Assembly: GCA_018268355.1 (NCBI GenBank)
Contig: JAFDWR010000004.1
Span: forward strand, 404-64,403
Origin: Armatimonadota bacterium
Lineage (GTDB): Bacteria; Armatimonadota; Fimbriimonadia; Fimbriimonadales; Fimbriimonadaceae
Length of the DNA: 64,000 nt
Reading direction: 5' to 3'
Part shown: in pieces, positions 51,437 through 60,022 of the stretch
Layout of the letters: each line of letters starts with the position of its first letter
How positions within the stretch are numbered: position 1 is the first letter of the stretch
Made by a program: the position numbers and the translations under genes
Notes under the pieces: model-generated
The model's input: the letters and a program-made list of their open reading frames with translations, nothing else
The model's database searches: none
Told to the model about the DNA's origin: nothing

Positions 51437-52669
51437 GTCGGGCTCGGGCAAGGTCAGCGCGACGATGAACGCGAGGATGTAAAGGAAGCCGACGTACCAG
51501 ACCGCCATCGCCGGTCCGCCGACTTGGGCCGAAAGCGCACCGCCAAGGAGAACACCAACCGCCGAGATTAGGCGACCGAAGTTGTAGCAGAACCCTGCCC
51601 CCGTCGTTCGCAAAAGTGTGGGGAAGAGGGGCGGAATGTACAGCGGGTACAGCGCGAAAACGCCAGTGGCAAAGAAGCCGGTGAGGTTGAACCAGAGCCG
51701 CGCCGAGGCGAGATCGGTGATCTGGCGGTAGCCCATGACAAAGACGACAAACGCGCCCGCGACCAGGGCGACGAACGCCTTGCGGTAGCCAAAGAAGGTG
51801 GCGACAGCGGCGGCGAAAAAGTTGCCCGCGATGGTCCAGAGCGTGTATTCGACGGTAACCGACCGCGTGAGGATGTCCTGCTGGGCCTTCGGCATCCCCT
51901 TCACGCTCTCGAGGCCGCGCAGGATCGGGTTGTTGAAGTAGAGGAACGCCCAAACGCAGGTGAGGGTCAGCGAGCAGATCGCGAGGACCCGCCAGGTCGT
52001 GCCGCGAACCTCGGGGGCAAAGAGTGCCGAGATCTTAGGCATCTCGCGCGAGTTGCGGTGCTCGGCCCATTCCTCGGGCTCGGGGACCGCCCACCGCAGC
52101 GGAATCGTCAGCAACGCCGGGATCACGCCAACAAGGAAAACATAGCGATAGGGAAGGTGGGAGAGGAGCCCGACGCTGACCGCGGCGAGGATCATCCCCG
52201 TCATGTAGCCGCTCTGAAGCAGGGCGCTCGCCCACGGTCGGCCCTTTCCGCGGAAGGTCTCGGCAACGAGCGCGGACCCTGCCGCCCACTCACCACCGAT
52301 GCCAAGCGCGGCGAGGAATCGGAAGATGAGCAGATGCCACCACGCGGTCGCGAAAAAGCTGAGACCGGTGAAGATCGCAAACGTGAGGATCGTCAGGGTC
52401 AACGTCTTGGTTCGGCCAATCTTGTCGCCGATCCGACCGAAGAACGCTCCGCCGACCGCCCAGCCAACCAGGAAGCAGGCTTGGATCAGCGCGGCGGTTC
52501 CGGCAACCTTTTCCACCGTGGCCTCCGGCCCCAGGAGCTCCTTCACGAATGGCAGGGCGACGAGGACATACAGATAGCCATCGAGGCCATCAAAGCACCA
52601 GCCGAGCCATGCGGCGATGAATGCGGTGACCGGATTATGCTTCTTTGGACGCAGGGTTGCCGACTCCAT
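51416..52669 (-). CDS. MFS transporter (SHS/ShiA-like)
   Basis: About 417 residues with 12 membrane helices. The motif GRIGDKIGRTKTL lies between helices 2 and 3, and RFLAALGIGGEWAAGSALVAE is typical of the metabolite:H+ symporter group (sialic-acid/shikimate/aromatic acid type). Substrate not predictable. TATAAT lies 9 nt before ATG 52669, overlapping the cdsA stop codon, so it has its own promoter although it follows cdsA closely. Confidence 0.88.
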   Translation of the reverse strand: MESATLRPKKHNPVTAFIAAWLGWCFDGLDGYLYVLVALPFVKELLGPEATVEKVAGTAALIQACFLVGWAVGGAFFGRIGDKIGRTKTLTLTILTFAIFTGLSFFATAWWHLLIFRFLAALGIGGEWAAGSALVAETFRGKGRPWASALLQSGYMTGMILAAVSVGLLSHLPYRYVFLVGVIPALLTIPLRWAVPEPEEWAEHRNSREMPKISALFAPEVRGTTWRVLAICSLTLTCVWAFLYFNNPILRGLESVKGMPKAQQDILTRSVTVEYTLWTIAGNFFAAAVATFFGYRKAFVALVAGAFVVFVMGYRQITDLASARLWFNLTGFFATGVFALYPLYIPPLFPTLLRTTGAGFCYNFGRLISAVGVLLGGALSAQVGGPAMAVWYVGFLYILAFIVALTLPEPDSRPAQV

Positions 52670-52678
52670 TGGATTGCC

Positions 52679-52684
52679 ATTATA
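52679..52684 (-). promoter_or_regulatory. Consensus -10 box of MFS gene
   Basis: Minus-strand TATAAT ends 9 nt before ATG 52669 and contains the TAA stop of cdsA. A 5' UTR of ~3 nt is predicted. Confidence 0.5.
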
Positions 52685-53444
52685 CGAAGGCAAGGAGGGC
52701 AAAGGGGATCGTAAAAAGCAAGGAATCGATGCGATCGAGGACGCCGCCATGGCCGGGAAGTAGGGTTCCGCTGTCCTTCACCCCCACCTTTCGCTTCAGC
52801 GCACTTTCAAAGAGGTCGCCCATCTGACCAAGGGTCCCTGCCGCGAGGCCCACCAGAAGGCCGCGCCACCAAGGGTGCCCAAACGCCATCGCCATCGCCA
52901 CGCCGCCGACCAGACAGCCGAGCAAGTTGCCTATCGAGCCCTCGACGGTCTTCTTCGGCGAGAGCTTGGGGGCGAGGGGGCGCTTGCCAAATGCGCGACC
53001 GACAAAGATCGCGGCGGTATCGCCGACCCAGACCGGAACGCAGGGGATGATGGCTTGGCCGACCGGCTGCCGCGACAGGCTCCATTCGGCGAGGGCAAAC
53101 AGCGGGGCGGCAACCCAACCCGCGGCCAGGAACGACAAGGCCTCCTTGGAGGGCTTTGAGGTCGAGAAACAGGCGAAGTAGGCGGCGAGGATGCCCGCCA
53201 CCGAGACCAAGACCGGCACCCACGGCTCAAGGAAAACTCCGGGGCGGAGGAAATGGAGGGTTCCCAGCGCGAGGGTTCCGATCACCGGTCCGAATCCCGT
53301 CGTCCCGGTGAGGCGACCGACTTCCATCGCGCCGAGCACGGACACCAGGCTGACGAGCCCGATGAGGACGCCCGGATAAGGCGAAAACACTGCCGCCAGG
53401 ACGATGAGAACGAGGACGGCGGCCGTGACCGTGCGAAGAACCAA
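52680..53444 (-). CDS. cdsA: Phosphatidate cytidylyltransferase
   Basis: 254 residues with about seven to eight membrane helices. The C-terminal signature KDSGTLLPGHGGVLDRIDSL is the CdsA motif, and VGDTAAIFVGRAFGKRPLAPKLSPKKT is the Mg-binding region. It makes CDP-diacylglycerol from phosphatidate and CTP for phospholipid synthesis. The start appears to be TTG 53444, since no ATG or GTG is available before the first helix; TAGACT lies 9 nt upstream. It follows the LuxR-type regulator by 12 nt. Confidence 0.9.
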   Translation of the reverse strand: MVLRTVTAAVLVLIVLAAVFSPYPGVLIGLVSLVSVLGAMEVGRLTGTTGFGPVIGTLALGTLHFLRPGVFLEPWVPVLVSVAGILAAYFACFSTSKPSKEALSFLAAGWVAAPLFALAEWSLSRQPVGQAIIPCVPVWVGDTAAIFVGRAFGKRPLAPKLSPKKTVEGSIGNLLGCLVGGVAMAMAFGHPWWRGLLVGLAAGTLGQMGDLFESALKRKVGVKDSGTLLPGHGGVLDRIDSLLFTIPFALLAFV

Positions 53445-53456
53445 AGCAGACTAAGT

Positions 53457-54068
53457 CTAGCCGAGCGACTGATAGGATCGCGAGCCGAGGACCTTGAGCG
53501 CAAGCTGGGTTCGGTTGTCGCAGCCCATCTTTCGCATGATCACGCTCACGAGGTTCTTCACGCTCTGCTCCTTGAGTCCGGTGACCTGAGAGACGCGTCG
53601 GTTCGGGTGACCCTTGGCGATCAGCGTGGCGACTTCAAATTCGCGTCGGGTGAGGTTCAGCTCGGCGTTATAGCCCTTGCTTCGGCCATCGCGGACTCGG
53701 CCCGGGATCTGGCGCGTGAACTTGGGTGCGGCTTCGCGAATCGAGTTGAACAGCTCTTCGGCGCCATCGGCCTTCGAGCAAACCAGGTCGGCACCGCTGG
53801 CTTCAAAACTACTGATCGACTTCTTGTCGGCGAGGATAACAATTCCAAAATCGCCGATGGTGCGAGCACCCATGTAGAACTCGATTTCCTTGGGATCCAT
53901 GTCCTGCACATCGAGGACAATCATCCAGGCGACGAGGTCTTTCGCCTTGGCAAGGAGCTCGCGGGGCTCCGTGCTCTTCCAAACGACGTCAAGACGACCC
54001 TCGTTACTCAAAAGGCTTGCGAGCGCATCGACCGCAAACTTATCTTTTCCACCTACAGCAATTCTCAT
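53457..54068 (-). CDS. LuxR-type regulator with pseudo-receiver
   Basis: About 203 residues. Residues ~1-115 have receiver-like order (MRIAVGGKDKFAVDALASLL; MIVLDVQDMD; FGIVILADKKS), but the strand-1 acidic pair is replaced by GGK, so normal phosphorylation is doubtful. Residues ~138-195 are a LuxR-type HTH (LTRREFEVATLIAKG; VTGLKEQSVKNLVSVIMRKMG). A transcriptional regulator of unknown targets, transcribed toward cdsA. ATG 54068 is chosen; TAAACT (54088-54083) lies 14 nt upstream. Confidence 0.8.
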   Translation of the reverse strand: MRIAVGGKDKFAVDALASLLSNEGRLDVVWKSTEPRELLAKAKDLVAWMIVLDVQDMDPKEIEFYMGARTIGDFGIVILADKKSISSFEASGADLVCSKADGAEELFNSIREAAPKFTRQIPGRVRDGRSKGYNAELNLTRREFEVATLIAKGHPNRRVSQVTGLKEQSVKNLVSVIMRKMGCDNRTQLALKVLGSRSYQSLG

Positions 54069-54191
54069 ATCGTCCAAATCCAAGTTTAAGGTGGCGCTCC
54101 CCCAAACACCGGCCTTATTCTGATGGATGTCTATTAATTAATTCAATATTAACGCAATGATATGAGAAAGTTACGAGGAAAATGAAACTCA

Positions 54192-54225
54192 GGTCCCTAG
54201 CACAACATTTTTTGCACTAGGGACC
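54192..54225 (-). terminator. Terminator after PKD-protein gene
   Basis: A 9-bp perfect stem (54192-54200/54217-54225) with a 16-nt loop that holds TTTTTT lies 26 nt beyond the PKD gene stop. On the minus strand TGAGTTTCATTTT follows. It would end the long flagellar transcript. The interval 54084-54191 is A/T-rich and probably holds the LuxR gene promoter; nothing else is seen there. Confidence 0.6.
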
Positions 54226-54250
54226 CAGTTTTCCCGACACACCGTTCAGG

Positions 54251-55273
54251 TTACGGGTTGACGGTGACTTGAATGGTTCGCGAAGCGCCTTGCTTAAGGC
54301 CGTACTCGTCGGTGACGGTGAGGGTCACGATGAACTTGCCCGGCTTGCGGAACTTGATCTTCACGACCTGACCTTCGGCGTCGGTCGAGATGCCATCGCT
54401 GGCATCAAAGTCCCACGAGAACTTGAGGACGCTCGCGCCACCAAACCCGTAGGCTGTGAACTCCACCGAATCGCCCAGCGCGAGGTTGAGCGGTCCCTTC
54501 GGGGTCGTGTCGGCTTGAATCTTCGTGGTGTCGTTGACAACGCGGATGTCGCCAACATAGATCGTCGAGGTAGCATCGCCCGAGAAGGCGATCGACTTCA
54601 CGATCTTGTTCGTCTTGTCGAATCCCTTGATCGACTGGAGCGGCACCGCCGCCAGTCGCCAGCCGCGCTGTCCGGTCGCGGTGTTCGAGATGCTCACATA
54701 AACTTCGCTGCGCTTGCCATCGGTCGTGGTGATGATCATGCGGAGGGTCTTGAGCGTCTCGGCGTCTGCGCTGTTCGAAGGAGCCGGAGCACCCGCCTGC
54801 GGTCCGCCCATCGGCGATCCCGGAGGGCCACCCATCGCGCCACCGCGAAGACCAGTCATGCCTGCGCCGCCTGCGCCACCGCCACGAGCACCACCCGCAC
54901 CGCCGTCACCGTCGGCACCGGGGCTACCGGGGTTTCCGCCGCCCGAGCGTCCGCCGAGGACCATATTGGAATCGGCGAGCCGAAGGGCAAATCGAAGCAT
55001 GTTGGCTCGGTCGCCAAAGGCGCCGCCGAGGTCCACCGGAGCACCGAATTGGACGATGCCGCCCTGGAAGGCGTTTCGGAACGACACTCGGATCGAGGTC
55101 GTGCCCTCATAGGCCGCATCCGTCGATTCTGCAATCGTGCCGCTTCCCCAGCCCTTGACGCCGATGTTCTGATCCTTGATCGTCCGACCGGGCACGTAAA
55201 GAATCTGCGACTGGGCATAGACGCCACCTGCAACACAGACTCCAGCAACAAAACTAATGATCGACTTCAGCAC
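54251..55273 (-). CDS. Exported Gly-rich protein with PKD domain
   Basis: About 340 residues. Signal peptide VLKSIISFVAGVCVAGGVYAQ. Residues ~35-95 and ~165-255 form beta domains with a carbohydrate-binding-module-like look. A Gly/Pro-rich stretch (~110-165) interrupts them. The C-terminal ~75 residues are a PKD domain (FSWDFDASDGISTD; FIVTLTVTDEYG). GTG 55273 is chosen because GGAGGTGATT, nearly a full anti-SD complement, lies upstream. Probably a surface or secreted binding protein, co-transcribed with the YmdB-type gene. Confidence 0.75.
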   Translation of the reverse strand: MLKSIISFVAGVCVAGGVYAQSQILYVPGRTIKDQNIGVKGWGSGTIAESTDAAYEGTTSIRVSFRNAFQGGIVQFGAPVDLGGAFGDRANMLRFALRLADSNMVLGGRSGGGNPGSPGADGDGGAGGARGGGAGGAGMTGLRGGAMGGPPGSPMGGPQAGAPAPSNSADAETLKTLRMIITTTDGKRSEVYVSISNTATGQRGWRLAAVPLQSIKGFDKTNKIVKSIAFSGDATSTIYVGDIRVVNDTTKIQADTTPKGPLNLALGDSVEFTAYGFGGASVLKFSWDFDASDGISTDAEGQVVKIKFRKPGKFIVTLTVTDEYGLKQGASRTIQVTVNP

Positions 55274-55277
55274 TGCT

Positions 55278-56063
55278 TTAATCACCTCCGATGGCGATGC
55301 GTTGGATAGCCAATGCACGCCCCGTCTCTCTTTCGACGGTTATAACCACTCCAGAGATTACACCGGTTTCTTGCGCAACTTCAAAACGTTCCGGCAAACC
55401 CGTGCGAAATCTCCTCAAAATAATCTCTCGATCCATCCCTAAAACGCTGTTCCAAGGCCCGCACATTCCCGAATCGGAGAGATAGGCGGTCCCTCCGGGA
55501 AGAATTCTTTCATCGGCGGTCTGGACGTGGGTGTGGGTCCCGATCACCGCGGTTGCCCTTCCCGCGCAGTGCCAACCCATCGCGATTTTCTCGCTGGTGG
55601 CCTCGGCGTGGAAGTCGAGGAACCGGTGCGGCGTGTCGAGCGAGTCCAGCATCTTGTCCACTGCGGCGAAGGGATCGTCGTAGTGGTCCATGTAGACCCT
55701 TCCGCAGGCGTTCATGACCGCGAGGGTGATGCCCTCCTTCTGCACGCGGCAGAGCCCGCGCCCCGGCACGCCTTGCGCCATGTTCACGGGTCGCACGATC
55801 GGCTTCCCGGACTCGAGGTAGCTCATGATCTCGCGCTTGTTGAAGGCGTGGTTGCCCAGCGTGATCGCGTCCGCACCCTGTTGATAGAACTCGTTCGCGA
55901 TGTCCGGCGTGATGCCCACTCCGCCCGCCGAATTTTCGCCGTTGATGATGGTGAAAAGGGGAGTGTGGAGCTCCTTGAGGTGAGGCAGGTACTCACGCAC
56001 TGCCACTCGACCTGGCTTCCCAACCACGTCACCCAAGAATAGAATCCGATACTCCGAACTCAC
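55278..56063 (-). CDS. YmdB-type metallophosphoesterase
   Basis: 261 residues. TIGR00282/YmdB family: ILFLGDVVGKPGRVAVREYLP at the N-terminus, then INGENSAGGVGI, LGNHAFNKREIMSYL, DFHAEATSEKIAMGWH and VIGTHTHVQTADERILPGGTAYLSD, all metal-site motifs. Known YmdB is a 2',3'-cyclic-nucleotide phosphodiesterase affecting motility/biofilm choice in Bacillus. Its position at the end of a flagellar operon agrees with such a role, by inference. The start overlaps the upstream membrane-protein gene by 4 nt. Confidence 0.9.
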   Translation of the reverse strand: MSSEYRILFLGDVVGKPGRVAVREYLPHLKELHTPLFTIINGENSAGGVGITPDIANEFYQQGADAITLGNHAFNKREIMSYLESGKPIVRPVNMAQGVPGRGLCRVQKEGITLAVMNACGRVYMDHYDDPFAAVDKMLDSLDTPHRFLDFHAEATSEKIAMGWHCAGRATAVIGTHTHVQTADERILPGGTAYLSDSGMCGPWNSVLGMDREIILRRFRTGLPERFEVAQETGVISGVVITVERETGRALAIQRIAIGGD

Positions 56064-56509
56064 GAGGAGAGGTTAGCAGGTTCGGAGCGATCCTTTCTCA
56101 ACGCGATCCAAGAGCTCAGCGCGGCAATCGAGGCCACACACCCCACGAGGATGAGGTTCCAGTCGGTCCAGATGCTCGCGGGGGCAAACCGCTCGCTGAT
56201 CGTGGTCAACGAAGCATCGGTGCGGACGATGATCTGGCCGACCACGCCGACAAAGGCCGCCATAACGGCGGGAACCGTGATGTTGAGAGGAAAACGCAGA
56301 CCACCCTTCCCGAGGAGCGACTCATACGAGCAGGACGTGATCACAAAGAACACCCACGCAACGCAGGGAGCGGTAATGGCGAGAAGGACGTCGGCTGCGC
56401 CGCGAAGGGCGCCGTACTTCCAGCAGCGGGCAAGGCCCAGGGTGCCAAAACAAAGGACGACGGGCATCGAGAGCTCGGCCGCAATGACGTAGCGCTCGAA
56501 CCACTTCAT
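56060..56509 (-). CDS. Four-helix membrane protein
   Basis: 149 residues with four membrane helices (~8-28, ~38-60, ~76-96, ~117-137). No recognised family. It overlaps csrA upstream and the YmdB-type gene downstream, each by 4 nt, so it is translated as part of the flagellar transcript. Confidence 0.65.
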   Translation of the reverse strand: MKWFERYVIAAELSMPVVLCFGTLGLARCWKYGALRGAADVLLAITAPCVAWVFFVITSCSYESLLGKGGLRFPLNITVPAVMAAFVGVVGQIIVRTDASLTTISERFAPASIWTDWNLILVGCVASIAALSSWIALRKDRSEPANLSS

Positions 56510-56715
56510 AGATCGGGAACGTCTTCGGGCCGCGTTTCCGAGGCAGCGATGTTCTCGCCCTGGATCTGCTCGAAGATCTCCTTGCGGTGGACGGCGACGT
56601 TCTTCGGCGCACGAATACCGACGCGGACTTGTTCACCCCGCACTTCCAAGACCACGACCTCGATATCGTTCCCGATAACGATGCTCTGGCCAACCTTTCT
56701 CGTGAGCACTAACAT
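56506..56715 (-). CDS. csrA: Carbon storage/translation regulator CsrA
   Basis: 69 residues. [20 protein letters not shown] at the N-terminus and [18 protein letters not shown] in the middle are the two RNA-binding edges of the CsrA dimer. It represses translation by binding GGA motifs in mRNA leaders. It lies 33 nt downstream of fliW, the usual partner-switch pair: FliW binds CsrA until flagellin titrates FliW away. Confidence 0.96.
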   Translation of the reverse strand: MLVLTRKVGQSIVIGNDIEVVVLEVRGEQVRVGIRAPKNVAVHRKEIFEQIQGENIAASETRPEDVPDL

Positions 56716-56748
56716 GACGCCGCCTTCCTTGGCCGAACAAGCTCGCGC

Positions 56749-57216
56749 TTAGGCGGCCTTGCTCGGTTCGTCCGCTTCCGGGAACGCTCGGTGCTTCACA
56801 GTATAGCCAGGATCATCGAGGACCAACTGAATTCCCTTCCGAGAAAGCACGTTGACGAGGATCGGACCTGCCAAATTTAGCGTCATATCCCGGGGTTTTC
56901 CGGCCGGAATCGAGACCGTGGTGTACACCGCCGCCTGGGCCGAATCGGTCATCTCAATCCGCTTGGCAACCGCGTCGGAGACGTCAAATTCATAGTCCTT
57001 GACAAACTGCCCGGGTTCGACCACAAGCAGTGCCAGCCGAGGGTCCTCGGTGCTTTGGAGCCATCGGAACGGGGAGTCTTCCTTGTGGTTCAGGACGACA
57101 AAGGTTCGCCATCCCTCGAGGCCGACAAGGCCACCTTCAAAGGTGAAAACATCCGTTTCAGCGAATTCAAGTTCGCCAAAGCGCGTACCGACGAGTTTCG
57201 TTTTCGTTTCCATCAT
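56749..57216 (-). CDS. fliW: Flagellar assembly factor FliW
   Basis: 155 residues. The family pattern FGELEFAETDVFTFEGGLVGLEGWRTFVVL, split over ~13-42, and FRWLQSTEDPRLALLVVEPG are diagnostic. FliW binds flagellin and CsrA, coupling flagellin secretion to its translation. ATGATG at 57216 overlaps the flgL stop. The flagellin gene itself is not in the window. Confidence 0.94.
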   Translation of the reverse strand: MMETKTKLVGTRFGELEFAETDVFTFEGGLVGLEGWRTFVVLNHKEDSPFRWLQSTEDPRLALLVVEPGQFVKDYEFDVSDAVAKRIEMTDSAQAAVYTTVSIPAGKPRDMTLNLAGPILVNVLSRKGIQLVLDDPGYTVKHRAFPEADEPSKAA

Positions 57217-58094
57217 CGAATGAAGTTCATGAGGCTTAGTTCAAAGCCCTTGCTCGCGACCGTGAGCGCGCCCTGGTAGGCGGCTTCGGCCTTCTTGTAG
57301 TTAAGAATGGCTTCGGACAGGTCTACATCCTCGATGTCCGAAATGCCCGCGCTCAGTTCATCCGTGCGGCGCGAATTCTGGTTCGACATGATGTCCACGG
57401 TCTGGAGTCGAGCTCCGACCTGGCCGCGCATGTCGTTGAATTTACGAAGAGAGTCTTGGAGTTCGCCAAGGCTGATGCCACTGATCGCACCCAGGTTGCC
57501 TCCTTCCAAATTGGTCTTGAGGGTCTCCAGCCGGTCGTAGAGCTCCTTGAACTGCGGTCCGGCGGTGATGTTCGCCTGGAGCGTGTTCGTCGGGTCGGTC
57601 TCCACGAGGATCGGGTTGGTGTCGCCATTGAAGGTCGCGACTGCTCCCGAAACCGTCAGCGGCGGAGTGTCGTTCTTCTGACCGCCAAAGACGTACTGGC
57701 CGCTCTGGCCACGGGTGTTCGCCACGTCGAGGAGGCGGCGCTGGAGTTCACGAATCTGCGAGACCATGCCCTGGCGACCCGTTTGGTCGGTCGGCGAGTT
57801 CGCGCCTTGAATGGCGAGCTGGTTCGCCTGATTGATGATCGCGGTCGTCTCGCTGAGCGCGTTGTCGCTCACCGACAGCGAAACCTTGGCCTGCTTCAGG
57901 TTGTCGTCGTAGCCTTCGATGCCCTTTCGCAGGGCGCGCATGCTCACCGTCGTCGTCGCGCCGAGCACATCATCGCTGAAGGCTTCGATCCGCTTGCCGG
58001 TCGAAACCGTCCGCTGGGCGTTGAAGTACTTCTCACTCGCGCGATTCACCTCGTGCGAGTAGCGGTCGAATTGGTATTGGGTGCTGATCCTCAT
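57213..58094 (-). CDS. flgL: Flagellar hook-associated protein 3 (FlgL)
   Basis: 293 residues, flagellin-like ends. The N-terminus MRISTQYQFDRYSHEVNRAS and the C-terminus DVDLSEAILNYKKAEAAYQG, then ALTVASKGFELSLMNFIR, form the D0/D1 coiled-coil ends. It caps the hook-filament junction together with FlgK. It starts 12 nt after flgK. Confidence 0.93.
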   Translation of the reverse strand: MRISTQYQFDRYSHEVNRASEKYFNAQRTVSTGKRIEAFSDDVLGATTTVSMRALRKGIEGYDDNLKQAKVSLSVSDNALSETTAIINQANQLAIQGANSPTDQTGRQGMVSQIRELQRRLLDVANTRGQSGQYVFGGQKNDTPPLTVSGAVATFNGDTNPILVETDPTNTLQANITAGPQFKELYDRLETLKTNLEGGNLGAISGISLGELQDSLRKFNDMRGQVGARLQTVDIMSNQNSRRTDELSAGISDIEDVDLSEAILNYKKAEAAYQGALTVASKGFELSLMNFIR

Positions 58095-58106
58095 GGCTTA
58101 GCTCCG

Positions 58107-59498
58107 TTATCGAATGAGGTTGATAAGCTCCTCGGTCACCTGATCAAAGATGTTGAACGCCTTGGCCACCGCCTGATAGCTGCGTTGGTAGCGAAGCATG
58201 TTGGCCATTTCGTCGTCGAGGGAAACGCCGCTCGTGGACTGGATTTGGGCATCAATCTGCTCGCTGATCGCGCCTTGGGTCTCAATCGCGGCATTCACGT
58301 TCGAGATCTCACGGCCGTTCGCGCCGATCATGTCGGTGAGGTACTTGCCGAAGGTCTTGTTGCCAAGCGCGGCCACCGGGACGTCGCGCATTCGCGATAG
58401 TTGGAGGGCGAGGCCGCCGTCACCCGCAAGGCCGGTGGCCGAACTGACGATCGCGTTGGGGTCGGCCTTCACCGCCGCGCTGAGGTCGAAGTCGATCGCG
58501 CCCGATTGCGGCGTCGGCGGAGTGACGTCACCAAAGAAGTTCACGCCCGTGTTGCCCAGCGGGTTGGTGCCCGAGGCGTGGATGCCGTTGACCTGGGTGC
58601 GAAGCTGGTTCGCAAAGCCGTCGAGCTGGGCCATGCCGTCCTTGATCGCCTGCATCCCCTTGAAGAGTCCGGCGAGCTGACCCCCGCGAACGGGGTAGTT
58701 GCTCACGCCATCCGAAACCGTCGAGGCGAGCGTGTCATAGCTGCCGCTGGGGAACGGAGTCGCGCCTGCTTGGTCCACGAGAATTCGTGAACCCATGAAG
58801 ACGTTGACCGAGCCATCAGGCTGATTGAAGGTCTTCACATCCACAAGGTCGCTGAGGGCATGAAGGGCCTGGTCTCGCTGGTCGTAGAGGTCGTTGGGCT
58901 CGACGCCCTGGGCCTTCTGAATTCGAATGGAAGCGTTCAGGTCGGCGATCTGGGTGGTCAGCTGATCCACCTGTTTGATCGTCTGATCAACCTGCAAACT
59001 GGCCTGGGTCTGCATCGATCGAAGGTTATTGTAATTCCCGCGAACGGTGTCGGCGAGCTTTTGACCCGCCATCTGGACCTTCAGTCGTGCGCCCGGCTCG
59101 TTCGGGTTCGAAGCAAGGCTCGACCATGCGTTGTAGAAGTCGTTCATCGCACCGATGACGCCGCTATCGCCGAGGCCGTTGTAGAGCTGCTCCATGCCCT
59201 TGAGCTGAGTTCGGTAGCTGTCGAGCTGACCTTGCTCGCTCGTGGTTTCCATGCGGCGACCTTGTAGGAACAGGTCGCGCACCCTGCTGATCGCCGAGAT
59301 GGACACGCCATTGCCAAGCGCAAATCGGTTCGGCGCGCTGTAAAACAGCGTCGGCTCCATGTCCGCGAACTGCACCATCTGGCGCGAATACCCAGGGGTA
59401 TTCACGTTGCTGATGTTGTGCCCCGTGGTGTCGAGCGCCCGCTGGAAAACCCGCAGGGCTTGACTGGACATGTTGATTCCGTGGAATGCGCTTGGCAT
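58107..59498 (-). CDS. flgK: Flagellar hook-associated protein 1 (FlgK)
   Basis: 463 residues. The N-terminus contains the rod/hook motif ALDTTGHNISNVNTPGYSRQ. The C-terminus reads SLDDEMANMLRYQRSYQAVAKAFNIFDQ. These are the FlgK D0 segments; the middle is shorter than in enterobacterial FlgK. First junction protein on the hook. Confidence 0.94.
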   Translation of the reverse strand: MPSAFHGINMSSQALRVFQRALDTTGHNISNVNTPGYSRQMVQFADMEPTLFYSAPNRFALGNGVSISAISRVRDLFLQGRRMETTSEQGQLDSYRTQLKGMEQLYNGLGDSGVIGAMNDFYNAWSSLASNPNEPGARLKVQMAGQKLADTVRGNYNNLRSMQTQASLQVDQTIKQVDQLTTQIADLNASIRIQKAQGVEPNDLYDQRDQALHALSDLVDVKTFNQPDGSVNVFMGSRILVDQAGATPFPSGSYDTLASTVSDGVSNYPVRGGQLAGLFKGMQAIKDGMAQLDGFANQLRTQVNGIHASGTNPLGNTGVNFFGDVTPPTPQSGAIDFDLSAAVKADPNAIVSSATGLAGDGGLALQLSRMRDVPVAALGNKTFGKYLTDMIGANGREISNVNAAIETQGAISEQIDAQIQSTSGVSLDDEMANMLRYQRSYQAVAKAFNIFDQVTEELINLIR

Positions 59499-59524
59499 GG
59501 TGAACCCTCGTATTTATTCTCGGT

Positions 59525-59995
59525 TTAAGCCGCGTGATCCACGAGGACCGGGGCCGGCTGCTTGATCTTGAAGGGACCATCGCTCTCGACCGCCGCCTTG
59601 GCGATCAACGTGAGCGTTCCATTGATGTAGGTCATCTCGTTCTCCATCAGCGCGCGGTTCTTCGCGACGACATCCTGGAGGTGTCGGGCGGCGACCATCA
59701 CGCGATTGGCGAGACCCTGGAGCGTCTGTGCTTCGGCCTTTTCAAGCACTTGCACCAAGCTTCGAATGTTGGCTTCGGTATCCAACTCTTCGGCCAGCTT
59801 TCGGGCACAAGCCACCGCACGCTCATCAAGTTCCCTGACTCGTTCGGTCAGGAGGTCGAGCTCGGGCTGGATTCGCTCCACCCGGGCCACATCGCGGAGG
59901 ACGAGGGCTGCCGTTTGTTCGTGCAGCGAGCGAAGCAATCTCTCGCTCGTGCTCAGCCAGTCCCACCAGAGGGTTTGTAGTTCTCGTGTTTTCAT
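59525..59995 (-). CDS. flgN: FlgN-like export chaperone
   Basis: About 156 residues, almost wholly helical (WLSTSERLLRSLHEQTAALV through to VAKNRALMENEMTYINGTLT), matching FlgN, the cytosolic chaperone of FlgK and FlgL. AGGAA lies 9 nt before ATG 59995. Identification relies on helical pattern and its place directly before flgK. Confidence 0.8.
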   Translation of the reverse strand: MKTRELQTLWWDWLSTSERLLRSLHEQTAALVLRDVARVERIQPELDLLTERVRELDERAVACARKLAEELDTEANIRSLVQVLEKAEAQTLQGLANRVMVAARHLQDVVAKNRALMENEMTYINGTLTLIAKAAVESDGPFKIKQPAPVLVDHAA

Positions 59996-60022
59996 GGATG
60001 CTTTTCCTAGGTTCAAAAATCG

